38,519 nucleotides of DNA. Source: Nodosilinea sp. P-1105. GTDB taxonomy: Bacteria > Cyanobacteriota > Cyanobacteriia > Phormidesmidales > Phormidesmidaceae. The DNA lies in the NCBI RefSeq assembly GCF_012911975.1, contig NZ_SMDQ01000057.1, forward strand, positions 1-38,519, read 5' to 3'. Under the pieces are notes generated by a model, which was given only the letters and a program-made list of their open reading frames with translations, was not told where the DNA came from and searched no databases. The stretch's first letter is position 1, and every line of letters begins with the position of its first letter. This document shows positions 16,081 through 24,510 of the stretch, piece by piece. The position numbers and the translations under genes are program-made.

Positions 16081-16115
16081 AAAATCTAAAACCTAAAATC
16101 TAAAATCTAAGACCC
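16081..16115. repeat. Heptamer array AAAATCT x5
   Basis: Five head-to-tail 7-base units (AAAATCT, AAAACCT, AAAATCT, AAAATCT, AAGACCC) ending at the stop codon of cpcS. Just upstream (about 15990-16065) the phrase GGATCAGGTTTCGGGTT occurs twice, making this whole convergent gap repetitive. Confidence 0.85.
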
Positions 16116-16116
16116 C

Positions 16117-16698
16117 TTACCACCCAAAAGCAGACAGGGGCGCTGGGACCGACGAAGGCTCTGGGGTGGCCTCAACGTCCCCTTTGCGCGATTCAGCACA
16201 GAACGAGGCGGTGCTAAACCCCCCAAAGCGCTTCACCACACTGGTGCGCAGTCGCAAGTTAGGATTCGCGAACCAAAACCGCTCCACAGAACTCATGGTT
16301 TCGTACTCGGTGGTCAGCAGCAGGGCATTATCGTCCTCTACCTCGTAACGACCAATCACTGGCACAATTTCGGCATAGCCCCGCTCCCGCAACAGCTGCC
16401 CAACCTTAGGGTTATCCGCATCTGGCACCAGCGCAAAGACAGTGGTGCCTTCGTGGTTTTCGTCTTCCTTATCCCAGGCCATGGCCCCTTTCCAGGTCAC
16501 CAGGGCACCTCCAACCGCCAGCGCCGCATCCACATCGTGAAGCTTGCAAATGTCTACCACACTGGGGTGATCTGCCTCTAAGGGCTCTACAGTGATGTGG
16601 GAATCACCGAGTTCGGCCCGACGAAAGGGCAGGTGGTGGGTGCTGCGCTGGGAATACCACTGGCCAGCACTCATGCGAAAGAAATCCATCACGTTCAT
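16117..16698 (-). CDS. cpcS: Phycobiliprotein lyase of the CpcS/CpeS family
   Basis: A 193-residue lipocalin-like lyase beginning MNVMDFFRMSAGQWYSQRSTHHLPF, with the strands GALVTWKGAMAWD, GTTVFALVPD and the conserved VERFWFANPNLRLRTSVVKRFGGFSTASFCAE. CpcS-type lyases attach phycocyanobilin to the Cys82-type site of beta-phycocyanin and allophycocyanins. This makes a functional pair with the cpcB gene that starts divergently 739 bases away. The C-terminus carries an extra Ser/Pro tail (TPEPSSVPAPLSAFGW). ATG at 16698. Confidence 0.92.
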   Translation of the reverse strand: MNVMDFFRMSAGQWYSQRSTHHLPFRRAELGDSHITVEPLEADHPSVVDICKLHDVDAALAVGGALVTWKGAMAWDKEDENHEGTTVFALVPDADNPKVGQLLRERGYAEIVPVIGRYEVEDDNALLLTTEYETMSSVERFWFANPNLRLRTSVVKRFGGFSTASFCAESRKGDVEATPEPSSVPAPLSAFGW

Positions 16699-17437
16699 GA
16701 TCTTGGTCAGCCTAGCTTACTAATACGTGAGATTTAAGGTGAAGTGAACGACCGGGAGCAACAACCGGGCATGGCAGAGCCAATCGCGATCGCTGACTCG
16801 ATCATAAGGCATCCGCAACCTTGCTTAACCTGCACTTGTGCAGGCCCAGGAGGAAATGCCCGTCGTGCCACCGCCATGCCGACACAAAGAGACACCCACC
16901 AAGTTGTACACAGCATACACAAGCCCCTGCCCCTCCATTGAGGTCGCTAAATCCACTAACAATGTAAAGGAATATTACATATTCTGAGAAAATTCTCCCC
17001 AACCCAAACCTGTCCAGAGCCCAGAACGGCCGAAATTATTCCGCTTTACCCCTAAAAGATAGAGGGTGTTTCTTAACAACTTGTAAAAGATAAACACCCG
17101 ACAGCGGTGTATAAACATTCCTGGAGGGCTTGATGAATCAGCAAAAGCTAATTCAGGCAATGGTTTCAAGAAACGGTTAAGCTTTTAACCCGCTTTCGGT
17201 TAGGCTGGCGTTTCCGCTTCTCAGACTTTACCTTCCAACTTGATCCGGGCTGATTGTGTAGAAGCCTGAACAAGCTTGAAGAAAAGTAAATTAAATGAGA
17301 AAACCGTCCTCGCCGCTCTTTAAGATCCTCCCTATGAGATTAATTAGGCAGCTTCGGCTGAACTAATTGCAAATCCGGTCATTAGACCAATTCAATCCAA
17401 GCAAACTCAGCGACAAAAAATTAGGAGATTTGAGTCG
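16699..17437. promoter_or_regulatory. Long cpcS-cpcB divergent region, 739 bp
   Basis: Control region and probable long 5' leader of the cpc operon. I see an inverted repeat ATGTAA (16962-16967) / TTACAT (16975-16980), an 8-bp inverted repeat GGGTGTTT (17064-17071) / AAACACCC (17092-17099), and TATAAA near 17110. AGGAGA about a dozen bases before the cpcB ATG is the ribosome binding site. The transcription start cannot be fixed from sequence. Short open frames on both strands (up to 66 codons) show no family features. Confidence 0.6.
17064..17099. repeat. 8-bp inverted repeat in the cpc upstream region
   Basis: GGGTGTTT (17064-17071) and AAACACCC (17092-17099), 20-base AT-rich spacer. It sits just upstream of the TATAAA-like box and could be an operator or, if transcribed, a leader hairpin. 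Confidence 0.5.
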
Positions 17438-17956
17438 ATGTTTGACGCATACACTAAGGTTGTTTCTCAAGCTGATGCACGAGGCGATTATCTGTCGAGC
17501 GATCAGTTGGATGCTCTATCTCGTGTTACCAGCGATGGCCTAAAGCGGATCGACGCTGTTAACCGCATGACCGGTAGCGCTTCCAAGATTGTTTCTGATG
17601 CTGCCCGTGCTCTGTTTTCTGAGCAGCCTCAGCTAATCGCTCCTGGTGGCAACGCCTACACCAACCGTCGTATGGCGGCTTGCCTGCGCGACATGGAAAT
17701 CATCTTGCGTTATGTCACCTACGCCACCTTCACTGGTGATGCTAGCGTCCTCAACGATCGCTGCCTGAACGGCCTTCGTGAGACCTATGTTGCTCTGGGC
17801 GTTCCTGGTGCTTCTGTGGCTGCTGGGGTCGAGAAGATGAAGGCTTCTGCCATCTCTATTGCCAACGATCCCGCTGGCATCACCCAAGGTGATTGCAGCT
17901 CCCTGATGTCCGAAATCAGCAGCTACTTTGATCTGGCTGCCGCTGCTGTTGCTTAG
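17438..17956 (+). CDS. cpcB: C-phycocyanin beta subunit
   Basis: Light-harvesting biliprotein of the phycobilisome rod. All 172 residues match beta-phycocyanin from [20 protein letters not shown] onward. Both bilin-binding cysteines are present, C82 in MAACLRD and C153 in [10 protein letters not shown], and N72 in [11 protein letters not shown] is the site that is N-methylated in the family. It opens the operon and is preceded by AGGAGA. Codon use is strongly biased as expected for a very abundant protein. CpcS (divergent upstream) would serve C82; a CpcT for C153 is not in the window. Confidence 0.99.
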   Translation: MFDAYTKVVSQADARGDYLSSDQLDALSRVTSDGLKRIDAVNRMTGSASKIVSDAARALFSEQPQLIAPGGNAYTNRRMAACLRDMEIILRYVTYATFTGDASVLNDRCLNGLRETYVALGVPGASVAAGVEKMKASAISIANDPAGITQGDCSSLMSEISSYFDLAAAAVA

Positions 17957-18001
17957 GTTCAGGTTAATTGAACCTCAAGTAAATTAGATCAATTGATCTA
18001 A
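17955..18001. promoter_or_regulatory. Two palindromes in the cpcB-cpcA spacer
   Basis: AGGTTCA (17955-17961) / TGAACCT (17969-17975) overlaps the cpcB stop codon; TTAGATCAA/TTGATCTAA (17984-18001) is a perfect 18-base palindrome. As RNA they form two adjacent hairpins before the cpcA ribosome binding site, a possible mRNA-stability or cleavage element. Confidence 0.6.
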
Positions 18002-18055
18002 CTTCAGTCATTGTTCATTTGCTGTGAAAACAAATATTTAAGGAGAACCTCCGGT

Positions 18056-18544
18056 ATGAAAACCCCTTTGACCGAAGCAGTGTCCACTGCCGATTCTCAA
18101 GGCCGTTTTCTAAGCGCTTCTGAGCTGCAAGTAGCCTTTGGCCGTCTGCGTCAGGCTAATTCCGGTCTGGAAGCTGCTCGTGCACTGACCAACAAGGCTG
18201 ATTCCTTGGTGAGCGGTGCCGCTCAAGCTGTTTACAACAAATTCCCCTACACCACCCAAATGCAGGGGGCTAACTACGCTGCTGATGAGCGTGGTAAGAA
18301 CAAGTGTGCTCGGGACATCGGCTACTACCTCCGGATGGTGACCTACTGCTGCGTTGCTGGTAGCACAGGTCCTATGGATGAGTACCTGATCGCTGGTCTA
18401 GACGAGATCAACAGCACCTTCGAACTGTCTCCTAGCTGGTACGTGGAAGCTCTGAAGTACATCAAAGCTAACCATGGTCTGTCTGGGGATGCTGCTACTG
18501 AAGCTAACACCTACATCGACTACGCCATCAATGCTCTAAGCTAG
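18056..18544 (+). CDS. cpcA: C-phycocyanin alpha subunit
   Basis: Partner of CpcB in the phycocyanin heterodimer. The 162-residue product starts [20 protein letters not shown], and the single bilin cysteine is C84 in [17 protein letters not shown]. The ATG at 18056 has AAGGAGAACC upstream and gives the exact family length; the open frame to 18011 is not used. CpcE and CpcF at the operon's end form the lyase that attaches phycocyanobilin to this C84. An inverted repeat follows in the spacer before the linker genes. Confidence 0.99.
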   Translation: MKTPLTEAVSTADSQGRFLSASELQVAFGRLRQANSGLEAARALTNKADSLVSGAAQAVYNKFPYTTQMQGANYAADERGKNKCARDIGYYLRMVTYCCVAGSTGPMDEYLIAGLDEINSTFELSPSWYVEALKYIKANHGLSGDAATEANTYIDYAINALS

Positions 18545-18553
18545 GTTGGCCCT

Positions 18554-18612
18554 TGCCCGGAGGGGCAGACAGTTGTTAGCGCGTAGTTAGCAATTGTTTG
18601 TTGCTCCGGGCA
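18554..18612 (+). promoter_or_regulatory. Inverted repeat between cpcA and the first linker gene
   Basis: TGCCCGGAG (18554-18562) pairs perfectly with CTCCGGGCA (18604-18612) across 41 bases; a smaller alternative stem GCCCTT/GAGGGGC lies at its 5' side. Spacer hairpins after cpcBA are known to protect the abundant cpcBA mRNA or to lower read-through into linker genes in other cyanobacteria. Confidence 0.65.
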
Positions 18613-18645
18613 TTGTTGTATCTATTTACGCCCAAGGAGGCAACC

Positions 18646-19464
18646 ATGGCAGTTACGACTGCAGCGGGACGCCTTGGCGTCTCGCCCTATGATTCGTCGA
18701 CACGGGTTGAGCTCAGGCCAAATTGGACCAAAGAAGATGTAGAGGCCGTTATTCGGGCGGCTTACCGTCAGGTCTTTGGTAACCAGTACATTATGGCTAG
18801 TGAGCGCAACATCAGTGCCGATTCTCTGCTGCGGCAGGGAGAAATTTCAGTGCGCGATTTCGTTCGAGCGTTGGCTTTATCCGACTTATATCGGGATAAA
18901 TTCTTCCTAAACGGTCCACAGAACCGCTTTATTGAGCTGAACTACAAACACCTGTTAGGGCGAGCCCCCTACAGCCAGGAAGAAATAGCCTATCACACCG
19001 ACATCTATAACAACTACGGATACGAAGCGGAAATCAATTCTTACATCGATTCCCAGGAATACCGGGATAGTTTTGGAGATAATGTCGTCCCAAGCTATCG
19101 CGGGCATTTAACCCAGTCGAGTCAAAAGATGGTTGGTTTTTCCCGCTTCTTTCAGCTGTATCGGGGATATGGCACTAGCGATCGATCTCAATCCGGCGGT
19201 GTGCGCTCACGGCTGGTGTCAGAGGTTGCTAAAAACTCTGCTTCTCCTGTATCAGGAGGTAGCACAGGCCAAGCCATTGTAGGTGTTTCAGGCGGCGATC
19301 GCGAAAAAGTCTACCGGGTTCGGGTAGCCCAGGCAGCCATTCCTGGTGGGCCTCAGGTACGCCGTGCCAACACCGAATTTTTGGTTCCCTATGAGCAGCT
19401 TTCCCAAAGGTTGCAACAGGTGAACCGAAGCGGTGGACGGGTTACCAGTGTTGACCTGGCTTAG
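18646..19464 (+). CDS. cpcC: Phycocyanin rod linker, CpcC family (first copy)
   Basis: A 272-residue rod linker. Residues about 15-175 are the phycobilisome linker domain ([71 protein letters not shown]), joined by a Ser/Gly-rich hinge to a CpcD-like domain (about 220-272: [38 protein letters not shown]). The ATG at 18646 has AAGGAGG seven bases upstream. By length and position it corresponds to the roughly 30-kDa linker (CpcC2 of Synechocystis). It is followed by a highly structured 150-base spacer. Confidence 0.95.
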   Translation: MAVTTAAGRLGVSPYDSSTRVELRPNWTKEDVEAVIRAAYRQVFGNQYIMASERNISADSLLRQGEISVRDFVRALALSDLYRDKFFLNGPQNRFIELNYKHLLGRAPYSQEEIAYHTDIYNNYGYEAEINSYIDSQEYRDSFGDNVVPSYRGHLTQSSQKMVGFSRFFQLYRGYGTSDRSQSGGVRSRLVSEVAKNSASPVSGGSTGQAIVGVSGGDREKVYRVRVAQAAIPGGPQVRRANTEFLVPYEQLSQRLQQVNRSGGRVTSVDLA

Positions 19465-19480
19465 TCTAGCTGGTTGATCA

Positions 19481-19577
19481 GGGGTAACTAGTGCCAGCGT
19501 TTTCAACGCCTCTTTGCCGCAGGAGAAGCTCGACTCTGTCAAAGAGACCAGCTTTTCCTGGGCACTAGTGTATCCCC
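19481..19577 (+). ncRNA. Structured RNA element between the two cpcC genes (three-way junction)
   Basis: The spacer can fold into a closed three-way junction. The outer stem pairs GGGGTAACTAGTGCC (19481-19495) with GGCACTAGTGTATCCCC (19561-19577), with a small bulge. One inner hairpin is GCGTT-TTC-AACGC (19497-19509). The second pairs CAGGAGAAGCT (19520-19530) with AGCTTTTCCTG (19550-19560). It starts 16 bases after one stop and ends about 20 bases before the AAGGAGG of the next gene. Function is not known; a processing or attenuation element is likely. Confidence 0.65.
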
Positions 19578-19615
19578 TACTGTGTTGAGAAACCTTGTTC
19601 AAGGAGGATATTTCT

Positions 19616-20491
19616 GTGCCAATTACAACTGCGGCATCCCGATTGGGAACAGCTGCTTTTACTGAAACTGCCCCAGTAGAGCTGCGGGCAAACTGGTCTC
19701 CAGATGATGCCGAAATCGTGATTCGGGCGGTTTACCGTCAGCTCCTCGGTAATGACTACCTGATGAAGTCTGAGCGTTTGGTTGGCGCTGAGTCTCTGCT
19801 GAAAAATGGCTACATCACCGTCCGCGACTTTGTCCGGGCCGTAGCTAAGTCTGAGTTGTACAAAGAAAAGTTCTTCTACAACAACTTTCAGACTCGGGTG
19901 ATTGAACTACACACGAAGCACCTGCTGGGTCGAGCTGTGTATGACGAAGCCGAGGTAGTCGAACACCTCGATCGCTATGAGACTGAAGGCTACGATGCCG
20001 ATGTTGATTCCTTCATCGACAGTGCTGAGTATCAGGCTAGCTTTGGCGATAACATTGTTCCCTACTACCGCAGCTTTGTTTATCAACCTGGCCAGCGGTC
20101 AGTAGGCTTCACCCGAATGTTTCAACTCTATCGCGGTTATGCCACTAGCGATAGCGGCCAAGCTGGAGGCACCAAGTCTCGTCTAGCCGAAGAGCTAGGA
20201 CGTAATTCCTCCTCTTCTATTGTTAGCCCCACCAGCTCGATCGCAGGCTGGTCAGCCCAGGCGAACAAGTTGGCCACCCCTGGTAAAGCCTTAGGCGGAT
20301 CTACCCCCTATGGTTCTAACGCTGGTCGGGTGTACCGGGTTGAGGTTATGGGTGCCAATCTGCCCCGGTATCCCAAGGTTCGACGAGTTAACTCTGCTTA
20401 TCTAGTGCCCTACGAGCAACTATCCGCTAAGCTTCAGCAAATCAACAAGATGGGCGGTCGAGTAACCAGTGTTACTCCAGCCAGCCTCTAG
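19616..20491 (+). CDS. cpcC: Phycocyanin rod linker, CpcC family (second copy)
   Basis: A 291-residue paralogue of the upstream linker with the same order: linker domain (about 15-175) and CpcD-like C-terminal domain (about 238-288, [38 protein letters not shown]). It differs mainly in a longer Ser/Ala-rich hinge (about 200-235). I use the GTG at 19616 ([11 protein letters not shown]), which aligns with the first linker's [11 protein letters not shown] and has AAGGAGG upstream; the frame to 19595 is an overextension. Length and place match the roughly 33-kDa linker (CpcC1 of Synechocystis). Two linkers imply rods of three phycocyanin hexamers. Confidence 0.95.
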   Translation: MPITTAASRLGTAAFTETAPVELRANWSPDDAEIVIRAVYRQLLGNDYLMKSERLVGAESLLKNGYITVRDFVRAVAKSELYKEKFFYNNFQTRVIELHTKHLLGRAVYDEAEVVEHLDRYETEGYDADVDSFIDSAEYQASFGDNIVPYYRSFVYQPGQRSVGFTRMFQLYRGYATSDSGQAGGTKSRLAEELGRNSSSSIVSPTSSIAGWSAQANKLATPGKALGGSTPYGSNAGRVYRVEVMGANLPRYPKVRRVNSAYLVPYEQLSAKLQQINKMGGRVTSVTPASL

Positions 20492-20513
20492 GGTTGCCCA
20501 TCAGCACCCCCGT

Positions 20514-20543
20514 GGTAGAGGCGTCGGTTTCGGCGTCTCTACC
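20514..20543 (+). terminator. 13-bp hairpin between second cpcC and cpcD
   Basis: GGTAGAGGCGTCG (20514-20526), loop GTTT, CGGCGTCTCTACC (20531-20543): 13 pairs with two G-U wobbles. There is no T-run, so it is likelier a partial attenuator or 3'-end stabiliser than a full terminator; cpcD follows 67 bases later. Confidence 0.7.
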
Positions 20544-20610
20544 GATGTGGCTATCCTTACGCCCCTCGGCTTAATACCCATGACACTAGCAAGTCTAGGA
20601 GAATTGCATT

Positions 20611-20865
20611 ATGCTCGCTCAAAACGCTTTTGGCAGCCCAACGGCATCCCTTTCCGGCAACCGTGTTTTTCTGTACGAGATTGAAGGACTGCGGCAAAAT
20701 AACGAAACGGATCAAACCGACTACCCTATTCGCAAAAGTGCCAATGTTTTCTTAAAGGTGCCTTACCACCGAATGAATGAAGAAATGCAGCGCATCACCC
20801 GCATGGGTGGCAAAATTGTTAGCATTCAGCCGCTGTCTAGCAACGGCAATGGTGCTGAAGCATAG
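20611..20865 (+). CDS. cpcD: Small rod-capping linker CpcD
   Basis: An 84-residue CpcD-domain protein (NRVFLYEIEGLRQNNETDQTDYPIRKSANVFLKVPYHRMNEEMQRITRMGGKIVSI). It caps the distal end of phycocyanin rods and so limits their length. The ATG at 20611 follows AGGAGA. Its fold is the same as the C-terminal domain of the two upstream linkers. cpcE starts nine bases after its stop. Confidence 0.97.
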   Translation: MLAQNAFGSPTASLSGNRVFLYEIEGLRQNNETDQTDYPIRKSANVFLKVPYHRMNEEMQRITRMGGKIVSIQPLSSNGNGAEA

Positions 20866-20874
20866 GGGCAATAC

Positions 20875-21708
20875 ATGGGCTTAGACTCGCAGCAACTGGT
20901 CAACGCTGAGGGCGTATCTCTCACAGTAGAGCAAGCCTTAGCTAACCTTCAGCAAACCGATGATCCAGGGTTACGCTACTATGCGGCCTGGTGGTTAGGG
21001 CGGTTTCGGGTGACTCAGCCAGAGGCCATCGACACCTTGGTCAGTGCCCTCGACGACGAGACCGATCGCGCCCCCGACGGGGGCTATCCTCTTCGTCGCA
21101 ATGCCGCCCGCGCCCTGGGTAAGCTAGGGGAGCGTCGGGTTGTCCCTGCACTCATGCGCTGTCTTGATTGCTCTGACTACTATGTGCGCGAGTCTGCGGC
21201 CCAAGCTCTGGGCCAGCTAGCCGATCCCCAAGCGATTCCAGCCCTGCGTGCCCTGCTAGCTGGCGGTGTTGCCGCTGCAGTGCCCACACCAGGAAAGCCT
21301 CATTTGGTTCAGCCTTATAACGCTGTGTTAGAAGCCCTGGGTAGTTTAAACGCCACAGAAGCAGTTGAAGACATTGCGCCTTTTCTCAATCATGAGGTGG
21401 CCCAGGTGCAAAATGCGGCTGCCCGAGCCATGTACCAGCTCACAGGGGAAACAGCCTACTGTGATCATTTACTACAGCGCCTGCAAGCACCAAATCTACA
21501 GCTACGGCGCTCGGCCATGATGGATCTAGGAGCCATTGGTTACTTGCCAGCAGCCCAGCCCATTGCCACCACCCTGGCAGAGAACAGCCTGAAGTTGATT
21601 GCCCTGCAAGGTATTCTAGAATCTCACTTGCAGCACATTGGTTTTCCGGCCTCAGGTCTCTCGACTGAGGCTAAACAGGTGTTGTCACTGATGGATGACT
21701 TGCTGTAG
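20875..21708 (+). CDS. cpcE: Phycocyanobilin lyase subunit CpcE
   Basis: A 277-residue HEAT/armadillo-repeat protein (repeats such as LRRNAARALGKLGERRVVPALMRCLDCSDYYVRESAAQALGQLADPQAIPALRALL). With CpcF it forms the heterodimeric lyase that attaches phycocyanobilin to alpha-C84 of CpcA. Start ATG 20875, nine bases after cpcD; cpcF follows 11 bases on. Length is normal for the family. Confidence 0.97.
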   Translation: MGLDSQQLVNAEGVSLTVEQALANLQQTDDPGLRYYAAWWLGRFRVTQPEAIDTLVSALDDETDRAPDGGYPLRRNAARALGKLGERRVVPALMRCLDCSDYYVRESAAQALGQLADPQAIPALRALLAGGVAAAVPTPGKPHLVQPYNAVLEALGSLNATEAVEDIAPFLNHEVAQVQNAAARAMYQLTGETAYCDHLLQRLQAPNLQLRRSAMMDLGAIGYLPAAQPIATTLAENSLKLIALQGILESHLQHIGFPASGLSTEAKQVLSLMDDLL

Positions 21709-21719
21709 AAGGAAATTTT

Positions 21720-22370
21720 GTGGCTGGAAAAGGTTTAGCTGATATCTCTACCCTTGTACAGGCGATTGAAACCGCCGATTCCAAGGCGGCCATTGTGGTG
21801 GCGGTACGCAACTTAGCGGCAGCCAACGACCCTGCTGCCATTTCCACGCTGATTAACGTCTTGGGATACAACAATCCGGGGGCGGCGGTTGCCGCTGTCG
21901 ATGGCCTGGTGAGCTTGGGCAGCATCGCCGTACCTGCGCTGCTCGAAGAACTCGACGGCTACAACTATGGTGCTAGGGCCTGGGCGATTCGTGCCTTGGC
22001 CTTAATTGGTGATCCCCGCGCTCTGCCTGTACTGTTAGATACCGCGCTTGGGGATTTTGCCTTGAGCGTGCGTCGGGCGGCTGCCAAGGGCATTGGCACG
22101 ATTAATTGGTCACAACTACCTGAGGATCAAGTTGCCCAGGCCCAAGCTCAAGTCATGGAGGTTTTGCAACAAACCACGACAGACCCGGAGTGGGTCGTGC
22201 GCTATGCGGCTGTGGCGGGGCTGCATGCCCTGGTCCTAAAGGCCGTTGACAGCTCCTTCGGGGCGGTCATTAGCCAACACCTGCAACAGGTCATCAGCCA
22301 CGATCGCAGCTTGACGGTACAAGCCAGGGCCCAGATGGCTCTAAATGCGCTCTCTGGCGATTTAGGTTAG
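21720..22370 (+). CDS. cpcF: Phycocyanobilin lyase subunit CpcF
   Basis: A 216-residue HEAT-repeat protein, the second subunit of the CpcE/CpcF alpha-84 lyase (DSKAAIVVAVRNLAAANDPAAISTLINVLGYNNPGAAVAAVDGLVSLG...). Start GTG 21720 after AAGGAA. It is the last gene of the operon here: unlike many cyanobacteria, no cpcG follows it. The next 388 bases hold repeats and a new gene with its own ribosome binding site. Confidence 0.96.
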   Translation: MAGKGLADISTLVQAIETADSKAAIVVAVRNLAAANDPAAISTLINVLGYNNPGAAVAAVDGLVSLGSIAVPALLEELDGYNYGARAWAIRALALIGDPRALPVLLDTALGDFALSVRRAAAKGIGTINWSQLPEDQVAQAQAQVMEVLQQTTTDPEWVVRYAAVAGLHALVLKAVDSSFGAVISQHLQQVISHDRSLTVQARAQMALNALSGDLG

Positions 22371-22758
22371 CTGGACCCCTCTAACTCGAGTCTTGCGAAA
22401 CATAGCTGATGTATTTTTTTGCCACAGTATCGGCTCGCCAAGGGAGGAGGCAATATTATAAGTAGGTGGACAAAAATAAAGGGCTCAACGTTACTGGTTT
22501 CGACTCTGCTCAACCAGCGACGAGGCCTGAGCGGAGTCGAAGGTCGGATCAAGGATCAGTCCGTAATTGTGTCCATGTGCTTAGTTAGCCTCAGCAGCTG
22601 GTGGTTGAAGGCCTTGGATAGCTAGGTAGCCGCCTTAGCCCAGCTAGCGATAGGAAGGGATAGGGTAAGGGGGTACGGTAACACCCATTGTCTATTGGGT
22701 CGCGCTACCTCTAGACTGATGTACCGTCTTCTATTGGGCTTTTAGGAGGGTTGGTTTC
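22371..22758. other. Gene-free gap after the cpc operon, 388 bp
   Basis: Carries a REP-like inverted repeat (22498-22542) probably marking the end of the operon, and near 22690-22740 a twice-repeated TCTATTGGG. Frames of 61-68 codons crossing the repeat show nothing recognisable. Confidence 0.6.
22498..22542. repeat. REP-like inverted repeat, TTCGACTC type
   Basis: TTCGACTCTGCTCA (22499-22512) faces TGAGCGGAGTCGAA (22528-22541) with one wobble mismatch. It is a palindrome of the kind scattered between genes in many bacteria, akin to the element at 10304-10351. Confidence 0.7.
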
Positions 22759-23499
22759 GTGCTGGCAAATCGGTCAAATAGCTCAAATGTGCTCAGGGTC
22801 ATGGGGCTGCCGGTACATTGGCGGCCAGACTATGCGGGGTGGCTGGTTGATCACTATCGCCAGGGACATGGCGCCCAGGTGGTCACTCTGAATGCCGAGA
22901 TGGCGATGCAGGCCGATCGAAATCCCAACCTGCGGAATATTATCCTAGAGGCAGACTTGGTTGTGCCTGATGGGGCTGGCGTGGTGCTATATTTTCGCTC
23001 CAAGGGGCAACGCATTGAACGCTCACCAGGCATTGAGCTGGCAGCCAGTGTACTAAGGCGATTGTCTCCAAAAGAAAGTGTATTTTTCTACGGTGGCACC
23101 CCTGGGGTCGCAGACCGGGCTGGGGCCTATTGGCAGCAGCAGCTGGCGGGGCTCAATTTGGTGGGCACCCAACATGGCTACCTTAGCCCCGAGGCTGAAC
23201 CAGCTTTTTTGAAGCATTTGGCAGCATTGCAGCCCAGTGTGATTCTGGTGGGCATGGGGGTACCGCGCCAAGAATTCTGGATTCAACAGCACCGGCATCT
23301 CTGCCCCCACAGCATTTGGATTGGGGTGGGGGGCAGTCTCGACATTTGGGCTGGGGTTAAGTCTCGGGCGCCAGAGTGGATGTGCAACAACAGCCTGGAG
23401 TGGCTCTACCGCCTATATAAGGAACCCTGGCGCTGGCGGCGGATGTTGGCCCTGCCCCATTTCGCTTGGCGATCGTTTACGTATCCATCAAGGAGATAA
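22759..23499 (+). CDS. WecG/TagA/CpsF family glycosyltransferase
   Basis: A 246-residue GT26-type enzyme: VTLNAEMAMQADRNPNLRNIILEADLVVPDGAGVV, then FFYGGTPGVADRAG, SVILVGMGVPRQEFWI and WIGVGGSLDIWAGVKSRAPEWM, all classic elements. The family adds N-acetylmannosaminuronate, ManNAc or related sugars to lipid-linked intermediates of cell-surface polysaccharides. No transmembrane helix is present; the basic C-terminus (PWRWRRMLALPHFAWR) likely binds the membrane. GTG at 22759 follows AGGAGGG by eight bases. No other polysaccharide genes are adjacent. Confidence 0.93.
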   Translation: MLANRSNSSNVLRVMGLPVHWRPDYAGWLVDHYRQGHGAQVVTLNAEMAMQADRNPNLRNIILEADLVVPDGAGVVLYFRSKGQRIERSPGIELAASVLRRLSPKESVFFYGGTPGVADRAGAYWQQQLAGLNLVGTQHGYLSPEAEPAFLKHLAALQPSVILVGMGVPRQEFWIQQHRHLCPHSIWIGVGGSLDIWAGVKSRAPEWMCNNSLEWLYRLYKEPWRWRRMLALPHFAWRSFTYPSRR

Positions 23500-23659
23500 C
23501 AGGCTATTACAGAAAGGCAGAGGCAGAAGGCAGCTATCCGCTCCATACCAAGGTTTGCGCTGACGGAAATAGGTGGGTTATTTCTGCCTCTGAATCCTAG
23601 GACTGACTGGCAGAAAACATAACATCCGAACAGCGAGTACCTTACTTTGCTATCAAGCC

Positions 23660-24400
23660 CTAATCGCTCTCTGCAAGAATTAGCGGTGCTAACCCAAGGT
23701 AGCGAATCTCCGTTGGGGTAACCTCGAATCGGCAGGGCAGTACCTGCACCCCCTGGGCGATCGCCTGACGCAGCAGTTTTCCATAGGTCGGATCGGCAGC
23801 GTCGCCGGGGGCAAAGGTGGTGCAGTCGCCCCGGTTGATGAAATAGAGCATCACCCCCCGGGCTGATGGCATCAGGGCCATTAGCTCTTTCAAGTGCTTT
23901 TGACCGCGGGTGGTCACCGTATCGGGGAATAGGGCCAGAGTACCCTGGGCCCAGGTGGTGTTTTTGACTTCGATATAAGTCGAAGTCTGGGCGTCATCGT
24001 CAGACACAACAAAATCAGTCCGGCTTTTGTTGTCACCGCCATAGCGCACCTCAGGGCGAATCGTTGTATAGTCCCCCAACTCTGGCAGCAGGCGATGCTC
24101 TAGCATTGACTTGACCACCCGATTGGGCAGGGCCGTATTCACCCCGACCCAGGTGGGTACGGTATCTTTCACCTCAGCCAACTCCCAGGTGTAAGCCAGT
24201 TTGCGTTTAGGATCGTTACTGTGAGACACCTGTACCCGTCCGCCAATGTGGAGGATGCCGGTCATCGGCCCAGTATTCGGACAGTGGGCGGTAATCAGCT
24301 CGCCAGTCTCCAGCTCGATATCGGCTAGAAAGCGCTTATAGCGTTTGACCAAGATGCCAGGATACAGAGGCGGAAACGGGTAGTGCCAAGCGTTGGCCAT
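23660..24400 (-). CDS. sfsA: SfsA family protein (predicted DNA/RNA nuclease)
   Basis: A 246-residue protein beginning with the family pattern LVKRYKRFLADIELETGELITAHCPNTGPMTGIL, followed by VGVNTALPNRVV, a YGGDNKSRTDFVVSDDD segment and the YIEVKNTTWAQG core; the Asp and Glu-x-Lys of that core resemble restriction-type nuclease sites. Known originally as a sugar fermentation stimulation protein, now described as a nuclease. It lies about 110 bases downstream of recJ on the same strand, so the two DNA-processing genes may share a transcript. Confidence 0.94.
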   Translation of the reverse strand: MANAWHYPFPPLYPGILVKRYKRFLADIELETGELITAHCPNTGPMTGILHIGGRVQVSHSNDPKRKLAYTWELAEVKDTVPTWVGVNTALPNRVVKSMLEHRLLPELGDYTTIRPEVRYGGDNKSRTDFVVSDDDAQTSTYIEVKNTTWAQGTLALFPDTVTTRGQKHLKELMALMPSARGVMLYFINRGDCTTFAPGDAADPTYGKLLRQAIAQGVQVLPCRFEVTPTEIRYLGLAPLILAESD

Positions 24401-24510
24401 GGAACCTAGGGATAGAGGGGCACCGACTACCCTACCAGGATATGACTACCGTTGCTGAGGGTATCAGGGGGCAGGGGACAGGGAAGTTGGCCGACTTATG
24501 CCGCAGAGTA

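Noticed and set aside
16962..16980. ATGTAA/TTACAT repeat as an HLR1 (RpaB) site
   Set aside because: HLR1 sites are direct repeats of a TTACA-type half-site, whereas this is an inverted repeat and only one half fits; kept only as an unnamed inverted repeat.
16734..17169. Short frames upstream of cpcB on both strands
   Set aside because: No ribosome binding site or family likeness; better explained as a regulatory region.
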